Shown here piece by piece: positions 43,230 through 51,531 of a stretch of 64,000 bases of DNA. The stretch covers positions 1,502,810-1,566,809 of the forward strand of contig NZ_JBDOIO010000004.1 of assembly GCF_039831995.1 (NCBI RefSeq). The letters run 5' to 3'. Every line of letters starts with the position of its first letter. Position 1 is the first letter of the stretch. The notes beneath the pieces were generated by a model, which saw only the letters and a program-made list of their open reading frames with translations, did no database searches and had not been told where the DNA came from. Both the position numbers and the translations under genes were made by a program. The stretch is from Paenibacillus pabuli (GTDB lineage: Bacteria > Bacillota > Bacilli > Paenibacillales > Paenibacillaceae).

Positions 43230-44688
43230 AGCACAAGTCAGCATGGTCATGAATTTGGATAAATGTATCGGGTGCCATACGTGCAGTGTAACGTGCAAAA
43301 ACACATGGACGAACCGGCCTGGCGCGGAATACATGTACTGGAATAACGTGGAGACCAAGCCTGGGGTCGGTTATCCCAAACAGTGGGAAGATCAGGAGCG
43401 GTATCGCGGCGGATGGGAAATGAAAAATGGAAAACTTGAGCTAAAGTCAGGTACACGTGCCAGACGATTACTTAACATTTTCCACAATCCCGATCAGCCA
43501 ACCATCGACGATTATTATGAACCCTGGACCTATGAATATGAGAAACTGACGAGCAGTCCGGAGAAAAAGCATCAGCCCGTGGCGAGACCAAAATCCCAAA
43601 TTACAGGAGAATACATGAACCTGGAATGGGGACCAAACTGGGAGGATGACCTGGCAGGTGCCCATGTAACGGGGATGGAAGATCCCAATATGAGGGGTGT
43701 CGAGGAATCGATCAAAATGGATTTTGAACAGGTGTTCATGATGTATCTTCCTCGAATCTGTGAACATTGCCTCAATCCTTCCTGTGTTTCTTCCTGCCCT
43801 TCAGGAGCGATGTATAAACGGGAAGAAGACGGCATCGTACTGGTCGACCAAAACGCATGTCGTGCCTGGAGATTCTGTGTGTCCAGCTGTCCTTACAAAA
43901 AAGTATATTTCAATTGGCAGACCAACAAAGCCGAGAAATGCACCCTGTGCTTTCCGCGGATTGAGGCGGGTTTACCAACGATTTGTTCGGAGACCTGTGT
44001 CGGTCGTATCCGATACATTGGTCTGATGTTATATGATGCAGATCGTATTGAAGCGGCGGCTTCAGCGGAGAGTGAACAGGATTTGTATGAATCACAAATG
44101 GAACTCTTTCTGGATCCGCATGACCCTGAAGTAATTCGTGAAGCAAGGGAGGCTGGCATTCCGGAAGATTGGATCATCGCAGCTCAGCAGTCGCCTATCT
44201 ATAAAATGGTTGTGGACTGGCGCATTGCGCTTCCGCTTCACCCGGAATACCGGACCATGCCGATGGTATGGTATATTCCGCCGCTGAGCCCTATCACGAA
44301 TCGGGTAGAAGGACAGGGAAGTTCGCTGGATGCAAATGATATCTTCCCTGCCATCGACAATATGCGTATACCTGTGGAATATCTGGCCAATCTGCTCACC
44401 GCAGGAGACACGGAACGAATTCGTGATGTACTACGCAAAATGGCGGTAATGCGGATCCACATGCGGAATCAGCAAACCGGAAAAAACAGTGATCCTGCAT
44501 TACTTAACCGGGTGGGGATGGACTCACAGGAAGTTGAAGACATGTACCGGCTGCTCGCCATTGCCAAATATAATGACCGCTTCGTGATCCCGCCTGCTCA
44601 TCGGGAGGAAGTGGCGGATCTCTTCAATGAACAAGGAAGCTGCGGGCTTGATTTTGCAGGTGGCCCAGGTTCCTGTGGTGTATTCTGA
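43219..44688 (+). CDS. narH: Respiratory nitrate reductase beta subunit
   Basis: 489 residues from a TTG at 43219, 9 nt after AGGAGG; an in-frame ATG at 43183 lies deep in narG and has no site. Four Fe-S cluster motifs are seen: LDKCIGCHTCSVTCKNTW near the N-terminus, CEHCLNPSCVSSCP, NACRAWRFCVSSCP, and KCTLCFPRIEAGLPTICSETC. The Trp in CRAWRFC replaces a cysteine and marks the [3Fe-4S] centre of NarH. It carries electrons from the NarI hemes to NarG. The 11-nt overlap with narG and 1-nt overlap with narJ indicate coupled translation. Confidence 0.97.
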   Translation: MKIKAQVSMVMNLDKCIGCHTCSVTCKNTWTNRPGAEYMYWNNVETKPGVGYPKQWEDQERYRGGWEMKNGKLELKSGTRARRLLNIFHNPDQPTIDDYYEPWTYEYEKLTSSPEKKHQPVARPKSQITGEYMNLEWGPNWEDDLAGAHVTGMEDPNMRGVEESIKMDFEQVFMMYLPRICEHCLNPSCVSSCPSGAMYKREEDGIVLVDQNACRAWRFCVSSCPYKKVYFNWQTNKAEKCTLCFPRIEAGLPTICSETCVGRIRYIGLMLYDADRIEAAASAESEQDLYESQMELFLDPHDPEVIREAREAGIPEDWIIAAQQSPIYKMVVDWRIALPLHPEYRTMPMVWYIPPLSPITNRVEGQGSSLDANDIFPAIDNMRIPVEYLANLLTAGDTERIRDVLRKMAVMRIHMRNQQTGKNSDPALLNRVGMDSQEVEDMYRLLAIAKYNDRFVIPPAHREEVADLFNEQGSCGLDFAGGPGSCGVF

Positions 44689-45350
44689 TGGGAGAGGAGA
44701 CAACGACTACGATGACAACCGATATGAATACGGAATGGAGTCAGGCTGTGGATGAACGGATGGATGGGGCTAGGAAAGCATGCAAGCTGACCTCCTATCT
44801 GCTGCAATATCCAGATCCCACGTGGAGGGAAGGGCTGCAGGGTGTCCGAACTGCTGTGCAGTCCCTCACAGATGAAACAATGAAAAAGGTACTGCTGACA
44901 TTTGTGGACGACGCAGAATCTGTGGATTCCACGTATTGGCAGGACCGATACGTTCGGACGTTTGATTTTGACAAAAAATCAAATTTGTACTTAACCTATG
45001 CTCTGTACGGAGACGAAAGGGACCGGGGGCCGGCTCTTATTGAATTGAAGCGCAGATATGAAGCTGCCGGGTTCTACATGGAATGGAATGAGCTGCCCGA
45101 TTATTTACCCATGGTGCTTGAATTTATAGCGGAGGCTCCTTCTGAAGATGCATATGGAGTGGTGTCGAGTTGTTATAAGTCTTTGGTAACGATCACAGAT
45201 AGCGTATTAGGACAGAACAGCCCCTACGGTCCATTGTTAGAGCAAGTGTTGAAGGTTATCCCTAAGCCTGTCCATGTTGACGAAGAAGTTCAGGACCATT
45301 CCGCGGCAGCGCAAAACGTGCCAACCTGGATGGGGAGGGGAAGTCGATGA
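44688..45350 (+). CDS. narJ: Nitrate reductase assembly chaperone (delta subunit)
   Basis: 220 residues, TorD/NarJ family, all-helical. Recognisable segments are CKLTSYLLQYPDPTWREGL, VRTFDFDKKSNLYLTYALYGD, and LPDYLPMVLEFIAE, the last the conserved D-LP-LE-A motif. The chaperone holds apo-NarGH until Mo cofactor is inserted and is not part of the final enzyme. The ATG at 44688 overlaps the narH stop. An alternative start, ATG 44712, follows a GGAGAGGAG at 12 nt and would remove eight residues. Confidence 0.95.
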   Translation: MGEETTTTMTTDMNTEWSQAVDERMDGARKACKLTSYLLQYPDPTWREGLQGVRTAVQSLTDETMKKVLLTFVDDAESVDSTYWQDRYVRTFDFDKKSNLYLTYALYGDERDRGPALIELKRRYEAAGFYMEWNELPDYLPMVLEFIAEAPSEDAYGVVSSCYKSLVTITDSVLGQNSPYGPLLEQVLKVIPKPVHVDEEVQDHSAAAQNVPTWMGRGSR

Positions 45351-46072
45351 GTACATCGGAGTTGTTTTTGTGGGGGGCGCTCCCTTACATGGTTCTCATC
45401 TTTTGTGTTACTGCAATCATATGGAGGTACGTGACGAATCCGTTCAGTTGGACATCCAAGTCCAGTGAAATTCTAGAAAAACGCATGCTGAAATGGGGAA
45501 GCTTGCTGTTTCATATTGGCATATTCGCCGTGATCTGTGGCCATATTGCCGGATTAATTGTTCCGGTAGAATTCTATCGCTGGATTGGTCTTAGTGATGA
45601 AGGTTATCATCTGATTGCCATTGCGGGCGGATTGCCCGCGGGAATTATCGCGTTTGCTGGTGGAGTCATACTACTGGTGCGCAGATATGCGGCCACCAAA
45701 GTGCGAGCAACGAGCAGTGCAGGAGACTGGGTGGCCCTCGTCATGCTTCTTGTCGTCATTATAACTGGTATATTGGCGACATCTGCGAATGCGGTGAATC
45801 ATACCGGTTTTGATTACCGTACTACGATCAACCCTTGGCTGCGCGGTTTAATGGTATTTCAGCCTGATCCAACGCTAATGCAGACCGTACCTTTGAATTT
45901 TAAAGTACACATCCTGCTTTCGTTTGTTCTGTACTGCGTTTTTCCGTTTACTCGTCTTGTGCATATGCTGAGCATGCCGCTCGGCTACCTTAAGCGAAGC
46001 TATGTATTGTATCGCAGACGTGACGGGTCTGTTTATCCAGATTCAAAACCGAAAAAAGAAAGGGCGATGTAG
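45347..46072 (+). CDS. narI: Respiratory nitrate reductase gamma subunit
   Basis: 241 residues with five membrane helices. It is the cytochrome b quinol oxidase of the Nar complex. Heme-liganding histidines are expected in LFHIGIFAVICGHIAG (helix 2) and in HILLSFVLYCVFPFTRLVHMLS (helix 5). The C-terminal tail is basic and cytoplasmic. It oxidises menaquinol and feeds NarH. The ATG overlaps the narJ TGA (ATGA), and narK starts directly after the stop codon. Confidence 0.96.
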   Translation: MSTSELFLWGALPYMVLIFCVTAIIWRYVTNPFSWTSKSSEILEKRMLKWGSLLFHIGIFAVICGHIAGLIVPVEFYRWIGLSDEGYHLIAIAGGLPAGIIAFAGGVILLVRRYAATKVRATSSAGDWVALVMLLVVIITGILATSANAVNHTGFDYRTTINPWLRGLMVFQPDPTLMQTVPLNFKVHILLSFVLYCVFPFTRLVHMLSMPLGYLKRSYVLYRRRDGSVYPDSKPKKERAM

Positions 46073-47587
46073 ATGCAAAACAAAGGCAAAGTCCAACTGC
46101 CCTTGCAAACGGCAAGTTTGGTTCTGGGATTCATGGTGTGGGTTATTCTGTCTTCCTTAATGCCATTTATTAAAGAAGATATTGCGTTAACCTCTTCACA
46201 GTTAGCCTGGTCTACAGCCATTCCTGTCCTGATTGGTTCCGTTGCCCGTATCCCAATTGGATACTGGACGAACCGATATGGGGCACGCAATATTTTTATG
46301 ATCAGTTTTGTTCTGCTGCTCGCGCCAGTATGGTGGATCAGCCGATCTACTTCTTTTCTGGATTTAATTATAGGTGGCTTTTTCCTCGGGATAGGCGGAG
46401 CGGTATTTTCCGTAGGCGTAACTTCACTGCCCAAATATTATCCCAAAGAGAAACATGGATTTGTTAACGGGATCTATGGTATCGGTAATCTGGGAACCGC
46501 ATTGTCTGCTTTTGGTGCTCCGCTGCTTGCGGATCAAATGGGATGGTCCAAAACGGTTCTTATGTACAGCATTCTGCTGCTGGGAATGGCTGCCTTGAAT
46601 TTTGTATTGGGAGACAAACAGGAAACAAGGGTTAACGTACCGCTGATGCAACAGTTAAAAGCAGTCTCGCGAAGTCCTAAATTATGGCTGCTGTGTTTAT
46701 TTTACTTCCTGACTTTTGGTTCCTTCGTGGCGTTCACCGTGTACCTTCCCAATTTCCTGGTCAGTCACTTTCAGATGGATAAAGTGGATGCAGGGATACG
46801 TACAGCGGGATTCATATTGGTGGCTACCATTATGCGTCCGGTCGGGGGCTGGCTTGGCGACCGCTTCAATTCCTTTAAAATACTGATGTTTGTATTCGGC
46901 GGATTAACGGTTGCGGCGATCGTATTATCCTTCGCGCCGTCAATCTACATGTATACGGTTGGTTGTCTGACCGTTGCCTTATGCGCCGGTACAGGAAACG
47001 GAACCATTTTTAAGCTGGTCCCAATGTATTTCGTTAAACAACCAGGTGTCGCTAATGGCATTATATCTGCAATGGGGGGGCTTGGCGGATTTTTCCCGCC
47101 ATTGATGTTGACGCTGCTCTACAGCATGACAGGTCACTATGCGATCGGATTCATGGCACTCTCCATGATTGCACTGGTGAGTTTGGTGCTTGTCTTCTGG
47201 ATGTTCTATGAGGAGAAGCTTCAGCTGTCCGCGAGCATATTAGAAAACACGATCGAGGCCATCCTGATTACGGATACAAACAGCGTTATTCGCTCGGTAA
47301 ATCCGGCATTTACGGCAGTCACTGGTTATCGATCCGATGAAGCGGTGGGACAGAAGCCAAGCCTGCTGAAATCAGGTAAACAGGATAAATCGTTTTACGA
47401 ACAGTTATGGGCTGATCTGAAGCAGCACGGATATTGGCAGGGAGAGATATGGAACCGCAAGAAAAACGGAGAGATTTATCTGGAATGGCTGAGCATTACT
47501 GCAATCCGCAATGAAGCTGGAGAAGTCAAGTTCTATGCGGGTATGTTCAGTGATATGGGAAAAAGAGATCTTCCTTCAGCACCATAG
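46073..47587 (+). CDS. NarK-type nitrate/nitrite transporter with C-terminal PAS domain
   Basis: 504 residues. Residues 1-380 are a 12-helix MFS transporter of the nitrate/nitrite porter family: RIPIGYWTNRYGARNIF in the 2-3 loop, a nitrate-signature-like GIGGAVFSVGVTSLPKYYP in helix 5, and a second-half signature around CAGTGNGTIFKLVPMYF. Residues about 385-500 are a PAS-PAC domain with LENTIEAILITDTNSVI, NPAFTAVTGY, and a C-terminal WNRKKNGEIYLEWLSITAIRN. The PAS part has no following output domain. NarK normally imports nitrate and exports nitrite. The gene is the last of the moaA-nar operon and follows narI directly. Confidence 0.93.
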   Translation: MQNKGKVQLPLQTASLVLGFMVWVILSSLMPFIKEDIALTSSQLAWSTAIPVLIGSVARIPIGYWTNRYGARNIFMISFVLLLAPVWWISRSTSFLDLIIGGFFLGIGGAVFSVGVTSLPKYYPKEKHGFVNGIYGIGNLGTALSAFGAPLLADQMGWSKTVLMYSILLLGMAALNFVLGDKQETRVNVPLMQQLKAVSRSPKLWLLCLFYFLTFGSFVAFTVYLPNFLVSHFQMDKVDAGIRTAGFILVATIMRPVGGWLGDRFNSFKILMFVFGGLTVAAIVLSFAPSIYMYTVGCLTVALCAGTGNGTIFKLVPMYFVKQPGVANGIISAMGGLGGFFPPLMLTLLYSMTGHYAIGFMALSMIALVSLVLVFWMFYEEKLQLSASILENTIEAILITDTNSVIRSVNPAFTAVTGYRSDEAVGQKPSLLKSGKQDKSFYEQLWADLKQHGYWQGEIWNRKKNGEIYLEWLSITAIRNEAGEVKFYAGMFSDMGKRDLPSAP

Positions 47588-47620
47588 GCTGATAGGCTGA
47601 ACCACAAGTATATACAACAA

Positions 47621-47660
47621 AAGACCTTAACAACATGCCATTGATGTTAAGGTCTTTTCA
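47621..47660. terminator. Terminator of the nar operon, probably bidirectional
   Basis: Perfect 12-bp stem AAGACCTTAACA / TGTTAAGGTCTT, then TTTTC on the plus strand and CTTTTGTTG on the minus strand. Confidence 0.9.
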
Positions 47661-47742
47661 TACGTAATCAGCTGTTAGCGTTCCATCTTCGTTCTATCTT
47701 CATTAGAATTCGTCTACGAAGGATAGATTTCCGTAATATCGC

Positions 47743-48444
47743 TCAAGTGTCGCGTTGTTGCTTCAAGGCCTGCAGATCATGAATGATGATCTGTCTGCGA
47801 TCTACTTCGAGCAGATTTTCCTTGGTGAGCTGATTCAACAAACGATTGGCTGTTTCCCTGGTCGTGCCAATGGAATTGGCGAATTCCTGGTGCGTCATAG
47901 GCAGATTGATAATGATTTTGTGACCGGAAGGCTGACCGTGCTGCTCTGCCAACATCAACAGGAAGGAAAGCACGCGGTTGCGCACGTCCTGGCCAGAGAG
48001 CACTTGCAGTTTATCCTGCAGTTCGCGAATTTTATCCCCAAGTACCCGCATAATTTTGATCGCAATGGATGGTGTATTAAGCATAAGGCGTTCAAACAGA
48101 CTGACTGGGATGGCGATCAGTTCTGCTGGAGTGATGGCTTCTGCCGTAGCGGGATAGGGATGAGCATTGAAGAAGCCCGTATGTGGGAACATATCTCCTG
48201 TTTTTAGAAAGGAAACGATCTGCTCATGACCGTTCTCATCCGTTTTATATGCTTTTACGATGCCGGTCCGGATAAAAAACACAGCTTCCTTTTCGCTGCC
48301 TTCGGCAAAAATAACCGTTTTTTTATGAATGCTCCTGGAAATGGCGATATCCTCTACCTGTTTCAATTCTTCTGGACTCAGGTCCTGGAAAATGGGGAAC
48401 TGTTGGAGAAACTCCGCTGCCGTATCTTTGTTTTCCCTGCGCAT
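47743..48444 (-). CDS. CRP/FNR family regulator without cysteines
   Basis: 233 residues. A cyclic-nucleotide-binding-like beta-barrel (about 15-125) is followed by a dimer helix (LMLNTPSIAIKIMRVLGDKI) and a winged helix. The recognition helix GTTRETANRLLNQL keeps the Arg-Glu-x-x-x-Arg pattern of CRP-like proteins that read TGTGA half-sites. The protein has no cysteine at all, so it cannot carry a cysteine-ligated Fe-S cluster as B. subtilis Fnr does. It sits next to ywiC, like fnr-ywiC in Bacillus, and its TGTGA preference would fit four promoters in this window. The effector is unknown. Confidence 0.9.
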   Translation of the reverse strand: MRRENKDTAAEFLQQFPIFQDLSPEELKQVEDIAISRSIHKKTVIFAEGSEKEAVFFIRTGIVKAYKTDENGHEQIVSFLKTGDMFPHTGFFNAHPYPATAEAITPAELIAIPVSLFERLMLNTPSIAIKIMRVLGDKIRELQDKLQVLSGQDVRNRVLSFLLMLAEQHGQPSGHKIIINLPMTHQEFANSIGTTRETANRLLNQLTKENLLEVDRRQIIIHDLQALKQQRDT

Positions 48445-48491
48445 TAAGATTCTTCCTTTCTATATCCTTATCATTAGGAGGTCAATGTGAA

Positions 48492-49214
48492 GTGACAGTA
48501 CATAAAATCGTTATCCCTCATGAACATGGCGGGTGGGCCATGGTAAGTGTACCTTTTGCGGCAGGCGTAATAGCCAGCGGACCACAGTGGCTGCATCTGC
48601 CACTATTCATGGCATGGCTTGGACTATACCTGGCGGCATACCCCTTGCTGCAATCTCTCAAAAGAAGAGCGGATCATCGCCGCCTGTACACATGGGCTGT
48701 TATATATGGGATAGCTGCAGCGGCATGTCTTGTACCCCCGTTGATCGGGCATCCTTCCATACTGGCATTTGCCCCAGTACTGGTCATATTATTGCTCGTT
48801 AACATCTGGCACGTCAGACACAAGGCTGAGCGTTCGCTCACGAATGACCTGTGTGCCATGTTGATGTTCTCGCTTGGAGGTGCAGCAGCATATCTCATTG
48901 GTACGGGAGTCTGGGATTACCGAATGGCAATTGTGCTGTTGTTTTCCTTTTTACATTTTACAGGAAGCACGTTCTTTGTAAAATCAGTCTTCCGGGAGAG
49001 AAACAACAAACGCTGGATAACGATAACCCGTCTGCTGCATATCATCCTGCTCACCATCCCTGTCATAGCCGGATATCCGTGGATGAGCTTAGCATATATC
49101 TACTCCGCTGTTCGAGCATTTGTATATGCTGGTCAAACTCTGCGTCCCATGAAAGTGGGCATGATTGAGATTGCTGGGGCGGTGCAATTCCTGATTTGGT
49201 TTGTTCTCTTTTAG
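48492..49214 (+). CDS. YwiC-like membrane protein
   Basis: 240 residues with about seven membrane helices. The N-terminus carries IPHEHGGWAMVSVPF, the strongly conserved signature of YwiC-like proteins. Loops are basic. In B. subtilis ywiC lies beside fnr and the nar genes, the same context as here; the function is unknown. The GTG start at 48492 follows AGGAGG at 10 nt. It is divergent from the CRP/FNR gene with only 47 bp between start codons, so the two promoters must overlap. Confidence 0.85.
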   Translation: MTVHKIVIPHEHGGWAMVSVPFAAGVIASGPQWLHLPLFMAWLGLYLAAYPLLQSLKRRADHRRLYTWAVIYGIAAAACLVPPLIGHPSILAFAPVLVILLLVNIWHVRHKAERSLTNDLCAMLMFSLGGAAAYLIGTGVWDYRMAIVLLFSFLHFTGSTFFVKSVFRERNNKRWITITRLLHIILLTIPVIAGYPWMSLAYIYSAVRAFVYAGQTLRPMKVGMIEIAGAVQFLIWFVLF

Positions 49215-49253
49215 TTAGCATCATTTTATCATAACGCGAGATCTGAAATTAAC

Positions 49254-49280
49254 GGGTGACATAGATCACATGGCATGTGA
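49254..49280. promoter_or_regulatory. Palindromic control site upstream of the ZIP-like gene
   Basis: ATCACATG-G-CATGTGAT (49264-49280) is a perfect 17-bp palindrome. It overlaps a GGTGA-CATAGA-TCACA (49254-49269) resembling a CRP/FNR site with one mismatch, but the hexamer at the class II position (GACGAT) is poor. It is either a weak FNR-type site or a separate operator. Confidence 0.45.
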
Positions 49281-49408
49281 TAAGGAATACAGACGATCAG
49301 GCGAGATGCATCGATATCTTGCGGCATTACTCCACGATGTTTTTGGGGCAACAACCAAGGTTAATGAAAGGATAGATGTAATATAAGACATGAGAGGGGA
49401 TGACCCGG

Positions 49409-50140
49409 ATGTGGACTGCATTCATGTGGGGAGGCATCTCCGCTTCAGCAGTAGTTATTGGTGCGCTGGCTGCACTGTTTCTCAAGATTCCCAAACGCGT
49501 GATTGGCTGGATTATGGCCTTCGGTACGGGAACATTGATTGGGGCAGCTTCATTTGAACTGATTGGAGATGCCCTGAATGATGGCGGGATTATCCCGACA
49601 GCCATAGGATTTACGGCAGGTGCTGTGGTGTACACCTTGTTCGACCTGCTTATTTCCAGTAAAGGCGGTGCCGGGCGCAAACGTTCAGCACATTCGAAGT
49701 CCGGAGGCAGCAGCCAGAGCGGGCTCGGGATTTTTGCAGGTACGGTGATGGATGCCATTCCGGAATCCATCATGCTTGGAGCAAGCTTGCTGACTGGAAA
49801 GGGCGTGAGTGTGGTGCTCATCGTTTCCATATTCGTGAGCAACATCCCTGAGGGTTTGTCAAGCACCGTAGGTTTGCGAGGCAATCATTATACCAAGTCC
49901 AGAATCATATGGATGTGGCTTGGTGTACTGTTGATTTCTGCACTTGCAGCCTTGTGCGGATATCTGTTTCTGGAACAGCTTCCGGATGAGATGGCTGCGG
50001 CCATTGGGGCATTTGCAGGTGGCGGTATTATCGCCATGATCTGTTCCACCATGATGCCAGAAGCTTTTGAAGAAGGTGGTCCTGTCGTAGGCTTCATTGC
50101 TTCCATGGGACTTCTCGTGTCCCTGCTGCTTGATCTGTAA
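49409..50140 (+). CDS. ZIP family metal transporter-like protein
   Basis: 243 residues with about eight membrane helices. The start is taken as ATG 49409, 9 nt after AGAGGGG; ATG 49400 touches that site. The first half contains AFGTGTLIGAASFELIGDAL. A polar loop with Lys/Ser/Gly precedes TVMDAIPESIMLGASL, and VSNIPEGLSSTVGL follows. The two PE motifs correspond to the metal-binding helices of ZIP (GufA-type) transporters, though the usual His before NIPEG is replaced. It probably moves zinc, iron or manganese. It lies in the denitrification island. Confidence 0.8.
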   Translation: MWTAFMWGGISASAVVIGALAALFLKIPKRVIGWIMAFGTGTLIGAASFELIGDALNDGGIIPTAIGFTAGAVVYTLFDLLISSKGGAGRKRSAHSKSGGSSQSGLGIFAGTVMDAIPESIMLGASLLTGKGVSVVLIVSIFVSNIPEGLSSTVGLRGNHYTKSRIIWMWLGVLLISALAALCGYLFLEQLPDEMAAAIGAFAGGGIIAMICSTMMPEAFEEGGPVVGFIASMGLLVSLLLDL

Positions 50141-50165
50141 GATTTCCACGTAGTAGCAATATACC

Positions 50166-50214
50166 AAAAAAGAGTGTCCGCTCAAGTAGAATTCTGAGAT
50201 ACGGATACTCTTTT
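50166..50214. terminator. Bidirectional terminator between ZIP-like and YlbF-like genes
   Basis: AAAAGAGTGTCCG / CGGATACTCTTTT with a 20-nt loop; T-runs on both strands. Confidence 0.85.
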
Positions 50215-50241
50215 GTTATACCAATGAATATGATTCGTTCC

Positions 50242-50667
50242 TCAGTGACTGCTTGAACAGTTCCCTCCACAACCACATGCTTCCTTATATACTTCGCCCG
50301 CTTTGGGCAGCCGATTTAATTCAACGGATTTGGTGAAATACTGGCTGATCTGCTGATGCATCTGGCTAAACTCACGCTGTGCATACATGAATCTGCGGAT
50401 AAGCGGATGATCATAGAGCGCACGTTCTTCTTGTTCATACACCTGCATTTCGGATGTCAGCAATTCAATATGTTGACGTTCTTTTTCCTCTAAAGCTTGA
50501 TGCTTCTCCATAAACTGCTCATATTGCGCTGTAGCTTGCTCATCTGCGGCAAACTGATCAATCATCTCCCGCATCTCACGGTAACCTTCATCCTGTAGTA
50601 ACACAGAGCATAATTCTTCCATTTTAAGCATGATCGCCTGTTTGTCCATTTTTACGATTGTACTCAT
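50242..50667 (-). CDS. YlbF/YmcA family protein with C-terminal cysteine motif
   Basis: 141 residues from the ATG at 50667, 8 nt after CAGGAGG; the upstream in-frame ATG lacks a site. The body is a long helical YlbF/YmcA (Com_YlbF) domain with LQDEGYREMREMIDQFAADEQA and ALYDHPLIRRFMYAQREFSQM. The tail EACGCGGNCSSSH holds three cysteines. B. subtilis YlbF, YmcA and YaaT form a complex carrying [4Fe-4S] clusters on C-terminal cysteines and act in RNA processing and development. This copy is an extra paralogue under a perfect TGTGA-N6-TCACA site, so it is probably made anaerobically. Cluster binding is inference. Confidence 0.83.
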   Translation of the reverse strand: MSTIVKMDKQAIMLKMEELCSVLLQDEGYREMREMIDQFAADEQATAQYEQFMEKHQALEEKERQHIELLTSEMQVYEQEERALYDHPLIRRFMYAQREFSQMHQQISQYFTKSVELNRLPKAGEVYKEACGCGGNCSSSH

Positions 50668-50704
50668 CTTGTTAACCTCCTGTAGAGTGTTTCTCTTATG
50701 TATC

Positions 50705-50747
50705 ACTGTATACCTGATCCTCGTGGTTCACTGTGACGATACTCACA
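50705..50747 (-). promoter_or_regulatory. CRP/FNR-type promoter of the YlbF-like gene
   Basis: TGTGA-N6-TCACA at 50732-50747, perfect. On the minus strand the class II -10 position holds TACAGT (50710-50705), overlapping TATACA (50712-50707). Confidence 0.75.
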
Positions 50748-50795
50748 TCTTGTATGAAAAATGTAACGTTACTGCTCGGGGTCGCTATATCCGGA

Positions 50796-51479
50796 TTATT
50801 GGATTCGTTGCTGAAGCTCTTCCAGTTGAAGAAGATAAATGACATTTCCAGCCACCTGAAGCAGACCTTCGGACTGCATGATGGCCAGTTTGCGACTCAA
50901 GGTTTCGGGCGTAATGCCTATTAGCAGTGCCATGTCCTTTTTGAATACAGGAAGTTTGATCCCATCTCTCTCCATATTTCGCATATGAAAATTCAATAGA
51001 AGCTTAGCAATTCGTTGTTCAGGGTTCATTGAACTGAGGGCCGTATTCCATTCTTCAGATTGTTCAAGAAGATCAGAAACAGCCAGAAGAAAATGATAAG
51101 CAAGCATCGGATCATGTTCTATTAATCTGTCAAAGTCCTGCCTGTGAAGGGTGCATAAAGTCGATGTTTCCAACACTTCTGCATGAACTTCATACGGTTT
51201 TTGGTGTAACAGAGCGTCATGCCCGAAGAAGTCACCGGGAAACAGGAACCGGACAATATGCTCCTTGCCGTTCTTGGCGTATCTGGATAATTTCACACAT
51301 CCCTGATGAACCATGTATAACTTAGCTGAACATTCCCTTTCCTTCACGACCATTTCCCCTTTATGATAGCTCCGCGACTGCAGCAAGGAAGCGAGCAGGG
51401 AGGATTCTTCAGATCCGAGGTGCTGAAAAAGGGGGACTTTGACATGGCAGGGAGTCTTGCCCTGAGAACTGCATAGCAT
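50796..51479 (-). CDS. CRP/FNR family regulator with FNR-like cysteines
   Basis: 227 residues from the ATG at 51479, 9 nt after GAGGTGA; a TTG at 51485 is too close. Cysteines occur at positions 3 and 11, twice in RECSAKLYMVHQGC, and in ETSTLCTLH. The last aligns with the central cluster cysteine (Cys122) of E. coli FNR, where the context is LETSMVCEI; the N-terminal ones resemble its Cys23/Cys29 region. The recognition helix GITPETLSRKL has the FNR-type E-x-x-S-R pattern that reads TTGAT. A [4Fe-4S] oxygen sensor of the N-terminal type is therefore plausible, though the N-terminal spacing differs from E. coli. It lies 52 nt downstream of nirK on the same strand. Confidence 0.88.
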   Translation of the reverse strand: MLCSSQGKTPCHVKVPLFQHLGSEESSLLASLLQSRSYHKGEMVVKERECSAKLYMVHQGCVKLSRYAKNGKEHIVRFLFPGDFFGHDALLHQKPYEVHAEVLETSTLCTLHRQDFDRLIEHDPMLAYHFLLAVSDLLEQSEEWNTALSSMNPEQRIAKLLLNFHMRNMERDGIKLPVFKKDMALLIGITPETLSRKLAIMQSEGLLQVAGNVIYLLQLEELQQRIQ

Positions 51480-51531
51480 GATCAAAATTCACCTCGCGGT
51501 TTCGATTTATATATGGAGCATGGGGACGGAC

